Source: Acidobacteriota bacterium
GTDB taxonomy: Bacteria > Acidobacteriota > Vicinamibacteria > Vicinamibacterales > UBA8438
Assembly (NCBI GenBank): GCA_009861545.1
Contig: VXME01000046.1
Location: 20,366 to 84,365, forward strand
DNA: 64,000 nt
Direction of reading: 5' to 3'
Below the pieces are notes generated by a model that worked only from the letters and a program-made list of their open reading frames with translations, did not search any database and was not told where the DNA came from. Below are positions 1 to 7,586 of this stretch, in pieces (the stretch's first letter is position 1; each line of letters begins with the position of its first letter). Made by a program: the position numbers and the translations under genes.

Positions 1-728
1 TCCCCCGGCTCGCCCGGTCCCGGAATCAGCCGCCGGCGCCACAGCTCTGCGCCGGTCGCCGCGTCGTGGGCCGTGACGACGCAGGCGTTCGGGCCCGACT
101 CCGGCTTGCAGCCCCGACCCGAGACGATCCTGCCGTCCGCGATGATCGGACCCGACGACTGGTGCGCCGGGAGCGTGCGGTAGTCGAGAATCTCGGTCTC
201 CCAGACGAGCTCTCCCGTGAGGGCATCGAGCGCGAAGACGTAGTCGTCGGCGCTCGTGTCGATGATGAAGCGGTCGTGGATGGCGATGTTCCGGTTGGTG
301 CGGGTCAGTCCCGGCACATGGTCGTCGAGGTCGTCGGGGTGGTCCCGACGGTGCTCCCAGACCAGGTCGCCGGTGCGCGCGTCGATCGCCTGGATGACGT
401 CGCTCGGGTTCGGCATGTACAGCACGCCGCCATACACCAGGGGAGTGCCCTGTTGCATGCCGTCGTTCATCCCCCGGGACCAGACCATGCGGATCGAATC
501 GACGTTCTCCCGGTTGATCTGGTCCAGCGGGCTGTAGCCCCAACTGTCGAGCGTCCGGCGCCACATCAGCCAGTCGCCCGGCGCCGGATCCTGCAGCATC
601 GCATCCGTGACCGGGACGAAATCGCCGGTCGACGTCTGCGCGCCGGCCGCAGCCGGCGCCAGAGCGGTGGCGGTCAGCAGGAACAGAACGATCCGAACGG
701 TGGCGAGCGGCCGTGCGTAGCGGTTCAT
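1..728 (-). CDS. PQQ-dependent dehydrogenase, N-terminal part (cut by window edge)
   Basis: Periplasmic quinoprotein alcohol dehydrogenase-like protein; about 242 N-terminal residues are present and the C-terminus lies outside the window. The protein opens with a signal peptide (hydrophobic VLFLLTATALAPAAAGA), followed by the family opening DWLMWRRTLDSWGYSPLDQI and repeated W-docking motifs (GDLVWEHR, GELVWETE, GAELWRRR) of the eight-bladed PQQ beta-propeller. These enzymes oxidise alcohols or sugars in the periplasm and pass electrons to cytochrome c or quinone. I see no adjacent-cysteine pair in the visible part, although classical methanol dehydrogenases have one. Substrate cannot be told. 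The start ATG at 728 is divergent from the Uma2 locus. The family call is firm. Confidence 0.88.
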   Translation of the reverse strand, partial: MNRYARPLATVRIVLFLLTATALAPAAAGAQTSTGDFVPVTDAMLQDPAPGDWLMWRRTLDSWGYSPLDQINRENVDSIRMVWSRGMNDGMQQGTPLVYGGVLYMPNPSDVIQAIDARTGDLVWEHRRDHPDDLDDHVPGLTRTNRNIAIHDRFIIDTSADDYVFALDALTGELVWETEILDYRTLPAHQSSGPIIADGRIVSGRGCKPESGPNACVVTAHDAATGAELWRRRLIPGPGEPG

Positions 729-826
729 GGAGACGCTCCTATCGGTTCCCGGCGGTGCTCCCGGCGCAACCCGACGCACCCGACGGTCCGATTCTACCTG
801 TGCGCTCGTCGCCCTCGTCGATTGAC

Positions 827-832
827 TATGAT
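827..832 (+). promoter_or_regulatory. candidate -10 box (TATGAT) for the Uma2-DUF429 gene
   Basis: TATGAT lies 37 bases before the ATG at 870, in the 141-bp divergent gap between the quinoprotein gene and the Uma2 gene. No convincing -35 element is seen at the right distance, so this is only a weak candidate. Nothing else is recognisable in this gap. Confidence 0.25.
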
Positions 833-857
833 CGGGCATGGCTCGCGCGGTACACGA

Positions 858-1004
858 GAGGGGCGCACCATGGCCGTAGCCGCAGAGCGGGAACGCGTCG
901 CGGATGTCCAGCGGTACCGCTTCACCGTCGACGAGTTCGCACGGATGGGCGAAGCCGGGATCTTTGCCGAGGACGACCGGGTCGAGCTGATCGATGGAGA
1001 GATC
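858..1004 (+). repeat. 5' part of a tandem gene duplication (partner 2357-2503)
   Basis: From GAGGGGCGCAC, ten to twelve bases before each start codon, the first ~147 bases of the two Uma2 genes are almost identical, with only about nine substitutions by eye. Similarity then drops in the middle of the genes and rises again at about 1215-1308 versus 2711-2804. The offset changes from 1499 to 1496 because the second copy lacks one codon. The pair is a tandem duplication whose copies flank the DUF429-like sequence. Confidence 0.85.
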
Positions 1005-2378
1005 GTCGCAATGACGCCGATTGGTGCGCTGCACGCAGGGGTCGTGAGCCGCCTGAACGAGCTGATCGTTGCACGCCTGGCCGGCAAGGCGTACGTAAGC
1101 ATCCAGAATCCGGTTCGACTGGACCACCACACGGAACCGCAACCTGATCTCGTGGTGGCTCGGCGCCGGAATAGCTTCTATACCGATCGTCATCCCGAGC
1201 CCGGCGATATCTTCCTCGTCATCGAAGTGGCCGACTCGTCCCTACGCTACGACCGGCTGCAGAAGGTGCCTCGCTACGGCAGGGCCGGCATCCCCGAGAC
1301 GTGGCTCGTGGACGTGGACGCCGTCACCATCACCGCGTATACCGGCCCCTGCCCGGATGGATACGCGAACCGGCAGGTGCGGCATCGTGGTGACGAGATC
1401 GTCGCGACCCGGGCGCCGGAGATTCGCTTTTCGGTCGATGACGTTTTTGCATACCTCGGGAGTTCTACTGCTCGAGACCGAACGGGCCGACGGAGTCGGA
1501 CTCATTCCGGGACGGAGCACTCGCCGGCACTGATCGGCTTGGATGTCGGATTCTCGACACGGCCGACTTCCGGTGTGGCGAGGCTCGATGCAGACGGAGC
1601 ACTGCGACTCGCCCTTGCGACTTCGACCTGGGCGAGCCGCAGCGTCGTAGTCGGGACGCAGCGAGCGGACATCGCTGCCATAGACGCGCCGTACACGACC
1701 GCGAAACCGGACGAGTTCCGGAGCTGTGAGCGCGTCTTCACACTGGGCAGGTTCCAGGGGCGATGCAAGCCGGGTCTCTCGCATGTTCGAGGGACCGGTC
1801 GGGAGCTCCGCGCCGCCGGATGGAAAACGGCCCAACAGCTGCGGCCCATGGTGGACCGGAAAGCCGTGGGTGCGGAGGTGAAGTTCCCACGGATCGAGGA
1901 TTCCAACATCGTAGAGGCGTTCCCCAACGCCTATCTCGGCGTGTGCGTTTCCGACGATGCGTACGACCAGATGCCGAGGCTCCCACGTGGCCGGAAGTTC
2001 GACTGGCTGTTCGACCGCTGGGTGAAGGGAGGCCTGTTCGGACGGGTGGTCGAGAAGATCGCGTTGGAACAGCTTGCTGATCTGGAAGGCACGTTCAACC
2101 GCAACCGGCAACACGACGAGCGCGCTGCGCTCGTATGCTTGTTGACGGCGGCGGGGGTGTTTGCGGGGCACTACGCCGCGGTCGGCAACGAAGCAGGTGG
2201 CTACTTTTTTCTGCCGCCCTGGCACAGTTGGGCGACGTGGGCACGGGAGGAACTGGACCGGCAGCGGGCTCGCGAGCCGGGCCTCGAGGTGTGGATCAGC
2301 GGGAGCCGATACCACAACGAAGATCCTCTTCCTTGCGTGAGCAGCCGGCAGTCGATGAGGGGCGCACGATGGCCGTAG
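870..2378 (+). CDS. Uma2-family PD-(D/E)XK nuclease fused to a DUF429-like domain
   Basis: Reading frame of 502 residues. Residues 1 to about 197 are a complete Uma2 domain: EDDRVELIDGEIVAMTP, then QPDLVV, VIEVADSSLRYDR and KVPRYGRAGIPETWLVD, which supply the acidic and lysine residues of a PD-(D/E)XK nuclease fold. A ~27-residue basic linker follows. From LIGLDVGFST to the end the sequence resembles DUF429, predicted RNase H-like nucleases (IAAIDAPYT, CKPGLSHVRGTG, NIVEAFPNAYLG). The paralogue at 2369 stops where this linker begins. I found no in-frame ATG, GTG or TTG between the domains except a TTG inside the first DUF429 strand, which favours a true fusion over two genes. The last 10 bp overlap the next gene. 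Cellular role is unknown; Uma2 proteins are abundant in Acidobacteriota and cyanobacteria. The Uma2 half is firm, DUF429 moderate. Confidence 0.75.
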   Translation: MAVAAERERVADVQRYRFTVDEFARMGEAGIFAEDDRVELIDGEIVAMTPIGALHAGVVSRLNELIVARLAGKAYVSIQNPVRLDHHTEPQPDLVVARRRNSFYTDRHPEPGDIFLVIEVADSSLRYDRLQKVPRYGRAGIPETWLVDVDAVTITAYTGPCPDGYANRQVRHRGDEIVATRAPEIRFSVDDVFAYLGSSTARDRTGRRSRTHSGTEHSPALIGLDVGFSTRPTSGVARLDADGALRLALATSTWASRSVVVGTQRADIAAIDAPYTTAKPDEFRSCERVFTLGRFQGRCKPGLSHVRGTGRELRAAGWKTAQQLRPMVDRKAVGAEVKFPRIEDSNIVEAFPNAYLGVCVSDDAYDQMPRLPRGRKFDWLFDRWVKGGLFGRVVEKIALEQLADLEGTFNRNRQHDERAALVCLLTAAGVFAGHYAAVGNEAGGYFFLPPWHSWATWAREELDRQRAREPGLEVWISGSRYHNEDPLPCVSSRQSMRGARWP

Positions 2379-2953
2379 CCGCAGAGCGGGAACGCGTCGC
2401 GGACGTCCAGCGGTACCGCTTCACCGTCGAGGAGTTCGCACGGATGGGCGAAGCCGGGATCTTCACTGAGGACGACCGGGTGGAGCTGATCGATGGAGAG
2501 ATCCTGGAAATGACGCCCATCGGCCCGTTGCACGCGTGGATCGTGGATCGCCTCAACGAACTGATCATGGGGCGTCTTGCCGGCCGGGTGCACGTACGGA
2601 TCCAGAATCCGGTTCGCCTGGGAAGCCATACCGAGCCACAGCCCGACCTGGTGGTTGCACGCAGGAGCGGCGCCTATGCCGAGCGCCATCCCGAGCCGGA
2701 CGACATTCTTCTCGTCATCGAGGTGGCCGACTCGTCCCTGCGCTACGACAGGCTCGAGAAGGTGCCGCGATACGGCAGGGCCGGCATCCCCGAGACGTGG
2801 CTGGTGGACGCCGAGGCGCGCACCGTAACCGTCTGCACCGGACCCGGCGCCGACGGTTATGCGCACCAGAACGTGCGGCGGCGCGGCGACAAGCTGACCG
2901 CGACCGGCGTGCCGGAGCTCGGATTTGCGATCGACGACGTCTTCGGCGAATGA
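2369..2953 (+). CDS. Uma2-family PD-(D/E)XK endonuclease-like protein (second copy)
   Basis: 194-residue stand-alone Uma2 protein. It has the same domain layout as the first copy: RVELIDGEILEMTP, QPDLVVARR, VIEVADSSLRYDR with the acidic residue, and KVPRYGRAGIPETWLVD with the lysine. Here it ends at IDDVFGE, the usual family length. The start ATG overlaps the end of the Uma2-DUF429 gene by 10 bp in another frame, so the two are probably co-transcribed. The N-terminal ~50 residues nearly match copy one, whereas residues ~50-115 are much more divergent. Function is a predicted nuclease of unknown target. Confidence 0.88.
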   Translation: MAVAAERERVADVQRYRFTVEEFARMGEAGIFTEDDRVELIDGEILEMTPIGPLHAWIVDRLNELIMGRLAGRVHVRIQNPVRLGSHTEPQPDLVVARRSGAYAERHPEPDDILLVIEVADSSLRYDRLEKVPRYGRAGIPETWLVDAEARTVTVCTGPGADGYAHQNVRRRGDKLTATGVPELGFAIDDVFGE

Positions 2954-3154
2954 ACGGCGGCGCGCAAGGGGGCTCGGCGCGTCGAAGCGACGGCGCGCCG
3001 CGCCCGGCCGGCGGCGGCGAGCGGGGACGGACCGCCGAGTCTCTCCTCTGCCGGCTGTCCGGCGTGGGCGGACGCCCGGCGCGCCCGTCATTATTGATTC
3101 CACTTGCAGCCGACGAGAGATCGTCGGCCGGTGAGAGTGTCGAGGAGGACAACC

Positions 3155-4801
3155 GTGCGTTCCATGATGCCGAAGTCGACCGTCGCCGTCGTTGCCGCTC
3201 TGTTCATCCTGGCCGTCGCGGGCGGGACCACTGCCGGCGAACCGGGTTCGGCCGCCGAGTCGCAGTCCGCAGGGGACGATCGGCTCGAGCAGCTCAAGCA
3301 GGAGGTGCTCGCGGACATCGACGACCGCCGCGGCTTCATCCAGCGGATGGTCGACAGCCAGTTCAGCTTCGGCGAGCTGGGGTTCCAGGAGTTCGAGACC
3401 CAGCGCTACCTCACCGGGATCCTCGAGCGGGAGGGTTTCGAGATCGAGCTCGGGACGGCGGGAATGCCCAGCGCCTGGCTGGCGCGGTGGGGTTCGGGAC
3501 GACCGGTGATCGCGCTCGGCAGCGACGTCGACGGCATCCCCAGGTCGTCGCAGACGCCTGGAGCGGCGTACCGCCAGCCGCAGATCGAGGGCGCCCCGAG
3601 CCACGGCGAGGGACACAACTCGGGACAGGCGGTCAACATCGCGGCGGCGCTCGCGGTGAAGGAGATCATGGAGCGGGAGGGGATTCCCGGCACGCTCCTC
3701 ATCTGGCCCGGCATCGCCGAGGAGCAGCTCGGCGGCAAGGCGTTCTTCGTCCGGGCCGGCGTGTTCGACGACGTCGACCTGGTCCTCTACAGCCATGTCA
3801 GCGCCGCGATGACCACGGCCTGGGGCGACAGCCGCGGCAACGGGATGGTCTCGGTGGAGTACACCTTCGAAGGCGAATCCGCGCACGGGGCCGGCGATCC
3901 GTGGAACGGCCGCAGCGCGCTCGACGCGGTCGAGCTGATGAACATCGGCTGGAACTTCCGCCGCGAGCACCTGCGCATACAGCAGCGCTCGCACTACGTC
4001 ATCAGCGACGGCGGCGACCAGCCGAACGTCGTGCCGTCGACCGCCAGCGTCTGGTACTTCTTCCGCGAGAGCGATTACGAGAACATCATGCGGATGTGGC
4101 GGATCGGAGACGCCATGGCCGAAGGCGCGGCGAAGATGACCGATACCACGGTCACGTCGCGGGTCCTCGGCGCCGCCTGGCCGCAGCACCACAACCGGGT
4201 GATCGCCGAGACGATGTTCAGCGCCATCCGGCGAGTCGGGATGCCCGACTGGTCGGAGGACGATCAGCGCTTCGCACGCGCCGTGCAGAAGATGATCGGC
4301 GTCGAGGAGCAGGGCCTGTTGACGGAGGCGCAGGAAGGTCTGGACGGCGCCGAGCGGATTCCCGACAACGAGCGGCGCGGCGGCGGCTCCGACGACATCG
4401 GCGACGTCTCGTGGGTCGTGCCGACCGCCACGCTGCGGTTCCCGTCCAACATCCCCGGCGGCCCGGGCCACAACTGGAACAAGAGCATCGCCATGGCCAC
4501 GCCGATCGCGCACAAGGGGGCGACCGCCGGGGCCAAGGTGCAGGCGCTGACCCTGCTCGACTTCGTGCTCCGGCCGGAGCTTGTGCAGCAGGCGCGGGAC
4601 TACTTCGAGAACCAGACGAAGGACCGGCAATACACCACGTTCCTGCGTCCGGAGGACGAGCCGGCGATCTGGCTGAACCGCGACATCATGGAGCGCTTCA
4701 AGCCGCAGCTCGAAGAGCTCTATTACGACGAGACGCGCTACGACACGTACCTGGAGCAGCTCGGCGTCGAGTACCCGCAGTTCGAGCCGCCGCAGGACTG
4801 A
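3155..4801 (+). CDS. Secreted M20-family amidohydrolase (AbgB-like metallopeptidase)
   Basis: 548 residues. Zinc-dependent M20/M28-clan hydrolase of the amidohydrolase (AbgB/aminoacylase) branch, which cleaves amide bonds of N-acyl or aminobenzoyl-type substrates. Metal-site motifs are GEGHNSGQA (His), GIAEEQLGGK (Glu pair) and YSHVSA (His); the dimerisation insert follows (VSVEYTFEGESAHGAGDPW). The N-terminus carries a signal peptide (VVAALFILAVAGGTTAGE), so the protein is likely periplasmic. GTG at 3155 is chosen because GAGGAGG at 3142-3148 gives 6-base spacing; ATG at 3164 is too far. It is convergent with the D-amino-acid deacylase gene, suggesting, as inference only, joint use of acylated amino compounds. 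The 201 bp upstream is GC-rich without a clear promoter. Confidence 0.88.
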   Translation: MRSMMPKSTVAVVAALFILAVAGGTTAGEPGSAAESQSAGDDRLEQLKQEVLADIDDRRGFIQRMVDSQFSFGELGFQEFETQRYLTGILEREGFEIELGTAGMPSAWLARWGSGRPVIALGSDVDGIPRSSQTPGAAYRQPQIEGAPSHGEGHNSGQAVNIAAALAVKEIMEREGIPGTLLIWPGIAEEQLGGKAFFVRAGVFDDVDLVLYSHVSAAMTTAWGDSRGNGMVSVEYTFEGESAHGAGDPWNGRSALDAVELMNIGWNFRREHLRIQQRSHYVISDGGDQPNVVPSTASVWYFFRESDYENIMRMWRIGDAMAEGAAKMTDTTVTSRVLGAAWPQHHNRVIAETMFSAIRRVGMPDWSEDDQRFARAVQKMIGVEEQGLLTEAQEGLDGAERIPDNERRGGGSDDIGDVSWVVPTATLRFPSNIPGGPGHNWNKSIAMATPIAHKGATAGAKVQALTLLDFVLRPELVQQARDYFENQTKDRQYTTFLRPEDEPAIWLNRDIMERFKPQLEELYYDETRYDTYLEQLGVEYPQFEPPQD

Positions 4802-4816
4802 GCCTGATCCTTGCCG

Positions 4817-4847
4817 CGGGCCGGGCGGCTAACGGCGTCCCGGCCCG
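4817..4847. terminator. bidirectional hairpin between convergent genes
   Basis: A perfect 9-bp inverted repeat (CGGGCCGGG at 4817-4825, CCCGGCCCG at 4839-4847) with a 13-base loop sits at the 3' ends of the M20 and deacylase genes. It overlaps the last codons and stop of the latter. No U-tract follows on either strand, so it may act as a processing or Rho-linked end structure, not a classical terminator. Confidence 0.5.
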
Positions 4848-6445
4848 TAGAGCACCCGTCCGGGCCGGGCGCCCGTGTGCTCGCCGCCGTCCACGACCAG
4901 CGTGCCGTTGACCAGGACGTACTCGACGCCCACCGCGTACTGGTGGGGTTCCGGGAACGTCGCGCGGTCGATGACGCGGTCGGGATCGAAGACGGCGATG
5001 TCGGCGAAGAAGCCCTCCCGCAGCAATCCCCGGTCCTGCAGGCCGAGCCGCGCGGCGGTGGCGCCGCTCATCTTGCGCACCGCCTGCTCGAGCGTCAGCA
5101 CGCCGCGCTCGCGCACGTAGCGGCCGAGCACGCGGGCGAACGTGCCGTACTCGCGCGGGTGGGGCACGCTGGCGCCGAAAACGGACACGCCGCCGTCCGA
5201 GCCGATGGCGGTGGCCGGGTGCTGCATGATGCGTTCGACGTCACGCTCGTCCATCGCGTGGTAGATGGCGCGCGCGCCGCCGCGCTCGACGATCTGCATG
5301 ACCAGGTCGGCGGCGTTGGCCACCGTCACCTCGATCTCCCGCTCGGCGAGAATGTCGGCGAGGCTCTTGCCTTCCAGCGAGCGGTCCCATTCGCACAGGC
5401 CGATGACGATGTTCGCCGGGTCACCGCCGCCCCGGTCGTGCTCGATGCGGTAGACGATCTCCCCGCGGATGCGCCGGCGCGTCTCCGGATCCCGCAGCCG
5501 CGCGATCAGCTCCTGCGTTCCTCCCGCCTGCGCCCACTGCGGCACCACTGCGGTGATCCCCGTCTGGGAGGCCGTGTAGGGATACTGGTCTATCGTGATG
5601 TCGACCCCGCGCGCCCTCGCGGCGTCCACCAGCGCGAGGCTGTCCGCGCTGCGGCCCCACATGTCGCGGCTGATCGCCTTGTGGTGGGTCATCTGCACGG
5701 GGATGCCGGCCTCCTCGCCGATGCGGATCGTCTCCCGCACGGAATCGAGCAGAAGCAGGGCTTCGTCGCGCATGTGGGAAATGTAGATGCCGCCGTGCGC
5801 AGCGGCGACTTCGGAAAGGGCGATGACCTCCTCGGTCGAGGTGAAGCTGCCGGGAACGTAGAACAGCCCCGTGGACAGGCCGAACGCGCCCTCCGCCATC
5901 GCCTCGGCGACGAGCGCCCGCATCCGGTCGAGCTCGTCGCGAGTCGGATCGCGATCTTCGCTGCCCATGACCTCGCGGCGGATCGTCCCCTGGCCGGCGA
6001 AAATGCCCCAGTTCGGACTGATGCCGAGCTCCGCGATCTGGTCGAGGTGCTCGCCGACGGGCCACGGCGAGCTGCCGTCGTTGCCCTCGGTCAGCGTCGT
6101 GACGCCCTGCAGCAGGTAGTTGTCGGCTGTCGGCACGTCGAAGATGCCGCGCACCGCGTGGGTATGCGGATCGACGAACCCCGGCGCCACCACCAGCCCC
6201 TCGGCGTCGATGACGCGGTCCGCGGTCGCGTCCGGCAGGTGGCCGATGCGCGCGATCCGATCCCCGCTCACCGCGACGTCGGCGCGCACCCAGGGGTTCC
6301 CCGTGCCGTCGACCACCCGGCCGCCGCGGATGAGGAGGTCGAACGGTTCTTCCTCCTGCGCGGCGAGGGGCGTCGCCGACAGGGCCAGCGCGAGCGAAAG
6401 GCCGAGCCATGGGACGCATGTCGTCGTCAGTCGCTCTCGGTGCAT
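4829..6445 (-). CDS. N-acyl-D-amino-acid deacylase (amidohydrolase superfamily), secreted
   Basis: 538 residues with a signal peptide (LGLSLALALSATPLAA). It is a D-aminoacylase-type amidohydrolase that removes the acyl group from N-acyl-D-amino acids. It has the metal motif DPHTHAVRG (His94, His96), SHMRDE, MTHHKAIS, and the late GSDGG aspartate; the usual C-terminal signature (GFFADIAVFDPD, VEYVLVNGTLVVDGG) closes the beta-sandwich. Oddity: where well-studied D-aminoacylases have a metal-ligand cysteine (GNCG), this protein has GNDG (Asp123), so metal coordination may differ or the substrate group may be another. The start ATG at 6445 immediately precedes the signal peptide. It is divergent from the MBL-fold gene and convergent with the M20 gene. 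Confidence 0.87.
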   Translation of the reverse strand: MHRERLTTTCVPWLGLSLALALSATPLAAQEEEPFDLLIRGGRVVDGTGNPWVRADVAVSGDRIARIGHLPDATADRVIDAEGLVVAPGFVDPHTHAVRGIFDVPTADNYLLQGVTTLTEGNDGSSPWPVGEHLDQIAELGISPNWGIFAGQGTIRREVMGSEDRDPTRDELDRMRALVAEAMAEGAFGLSTGLFYVPGSFTSTEEVIALSEVAAAHGGIYISHMRDEALLLLDSVRETIRIGEEAGIPVQMTHHKAISRDMWGRSADSLALVDAARARGVDITIDQYPYTASQTGITAVVPQWAQAGGTQELIARLRDPETRRRIRGEIVYRIEHDRGGGDPANIVIGLCEWDRSLEGKSLADILAEREIEVTVANAADLVMQIVERGGARAIYHAMDERDVERIMQHPATAIGSDGGVSVFGASVPHPREYGTFARVLGRYVRERGVLTLEQAVRKMSGATAARLGLQDRGLLREGFFADIAVFDPDRVIDRATFPEPHQYAVGVEYVLVNGTLVVDGGEHTGARPGRVLYGPGRR

Positions 6446-6467
6446 GGTGGAGCTCCCGTGTATGAAT

Positions 6468-6497
6468 CTGGATTGGTTCCGGCAGCGCAAGTATAGT
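6468..6497 (+). promoter_or_regulatory. candidate promoter of the MBL-fold gene
   Basis: TATAGT at 6492-6497 is a good -10 box. CTGGAT at 6468-6473 is a weak -35 at 18-base spacing. Transcription would begin near 6504, about 35 bases before the ATG at 6539. It lies in the 93-bp divergent gap with the deacylase gene. Confidence 0.45.
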
Positions 6498-6538
6498 TTC
6501 GCCGAGCGCCGCATCCGGTGCTCGGGGGGGGAAAACAG

Positions 6539-7462
6539 ATGAGACGCAGCGCGTGCCTGGGAATTCTGACTCTGGTCGGCATCGTCCTGACCGTGGCGAC
6601 CTACGAGGCGCGGCAGGAGCGCGTGGACCTCGAGGTCCAGACGGTCGCCCACAACCTCTACATGCTGGCCAACGCCTCGACGGTGCAGGGGATGGGCGGC
6701 GGCGGAAATACCGCGATCTGGGTCATGGCCGACGGGGTGGCGCTCGTCGACACCAAGATCAACGGCTACGGACAGGACATCATCCGTCACGTGGCCGGGA
6801 TCACGGACAAGCCGATCACGACCGTCATCAACACCCACACGCACTTCGACCACAGCGGCGGCAACATCGAACTCCCCGACACGATCGACTTCGTGGTGCA
6901 CGAGAACACCCGCGCACAGATGGCGCGGGACACCTGCGAGCCGGTGACCAACTGCGACGCGTTCAAGGGCGAGAACGCGAAGTACCTGCCGCAGACCACC
7001 TATTCCGACCGGATGTCGCTGTTTGCCGGGCCGGATCAGATCGACCTCTACCACTTCGGCCGCGGCCACACCGACGGCGACACCTTCATCGTCTTCAAGG
7101 CGGTGCGCACGATGCACACCGGCGACATGTTCCAGCGCAAGGGACTGCCGTTCATCGACGTCGCCAACGGCAACGGCAGCGCGACCGAGTTCGGCTCCAC
7201 CTTGCTGAAGGCAGTGGCCGGCATCGCGGACGTCGACACGGTGATCCCGGGCCACAACCCGACGCCGGTCACCTGGGCGGAATTCGTCGACTTCAGCGGG
7301 TTCTACAACGACGTGGTGAGCAAGGCCCGGAACGGCAAGGCAGCCGGCCGGTCCGTGGACGACGCGGTCGCCGCCTACCGCGTGCCCGACGAGTACAGCG
7401 ACTTCTCGGCGCCCGAGCAGAGCGTGCGGACGACCATGCAGTACGTCTACGACGGGCGGTAG
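6539..7462 (+). CDS. MBL-fold metallo-hydrolase, exported
   Basis: 307 residues with an N-terminal hydrophobic segment (LGILTLVGIVLTVATYEA), probably a signal peptide or anchor. It has the full metallo-beta-lactamase-fold zinc site: H100-T-H102-F-D104-H105, then H177 (GRGHTDGD), D196 (HTGDMF) and H239 (IPGHNP). This is a binuclear metal hydrolase; the order of motifs resembles subclass-B-like hydrolases and lactonases, but the substrate cannot be deduced and I do not call it a resistance enzyme. The ATG at 6539 follows a G-rich ribosome-binding stretch (GGGGGGGG at 6525-6532). It is followed by a large hairpin, so it is probably monocistronic. Confidence 0.85.
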   Translation: MRRSACLGILTLVGIVLTVATYEARQERVDLEVQTVAHNLYMLANASTVQGMGGGGNTAIWVMADGVALVDTKINGYGQDIIRHVAGITDKPITTVINTHTHFDHSGGNIELPDTIDFVVHENTRAQMARDTCEPVTNCDAFKGENAKYLPQTTYSDRMSLFAGPDQIDLYHFGRGHTDGDTFIVFKAVRTMHTGDMFQRKGLPFIDVANGNGSATEFGSTLLKAVAGIADVDTVIPGHNPTPVTWAEFVDFSGFYNDVVSKARNGKAAGRSVDDAVAAYRVPDEYSDFSAPEQSVRTTMQYVYDGR

Positions 7463-7475
7463 GCGACATCCGGAA

Positions 7476-7535
7476 GCGCCCCGTCGCCACGCCTCGGTCG
7501 GAGCAGGCTCGGGCTCGCGTGGCGACGGGCGCCTT
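7476..7535 (+). terminator. large hairpin after the MBL-fold gene
   Basis: GCGCCCCGTCGCCACGC (7476-7492) pairs with GCGTGGCGACGGGCGC (7517-7532) with one bulged base, a stem of about 16 bp with a 24-base loop, followed by CTTTC. The T-run is short, so this is a plausible but not textbook intrinsic terminator separating the MBL gene from the quinoprotein gene. Confidence 0.6.
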
Positions 7536-7586
7536 TCTGCGCGCGTCCGCGGCAGGGCGCCGGGCCGCATGACGCCAGGAGGCTAC

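Noticed and set aside
66..869. Open frame on the plus strand continuous with the Uma2 gene
   Set aside because: It is the antisense of the quinoprotein gene on the minus strand; the Uma2 domain and its duplication partner both begin at the ATG at 870.
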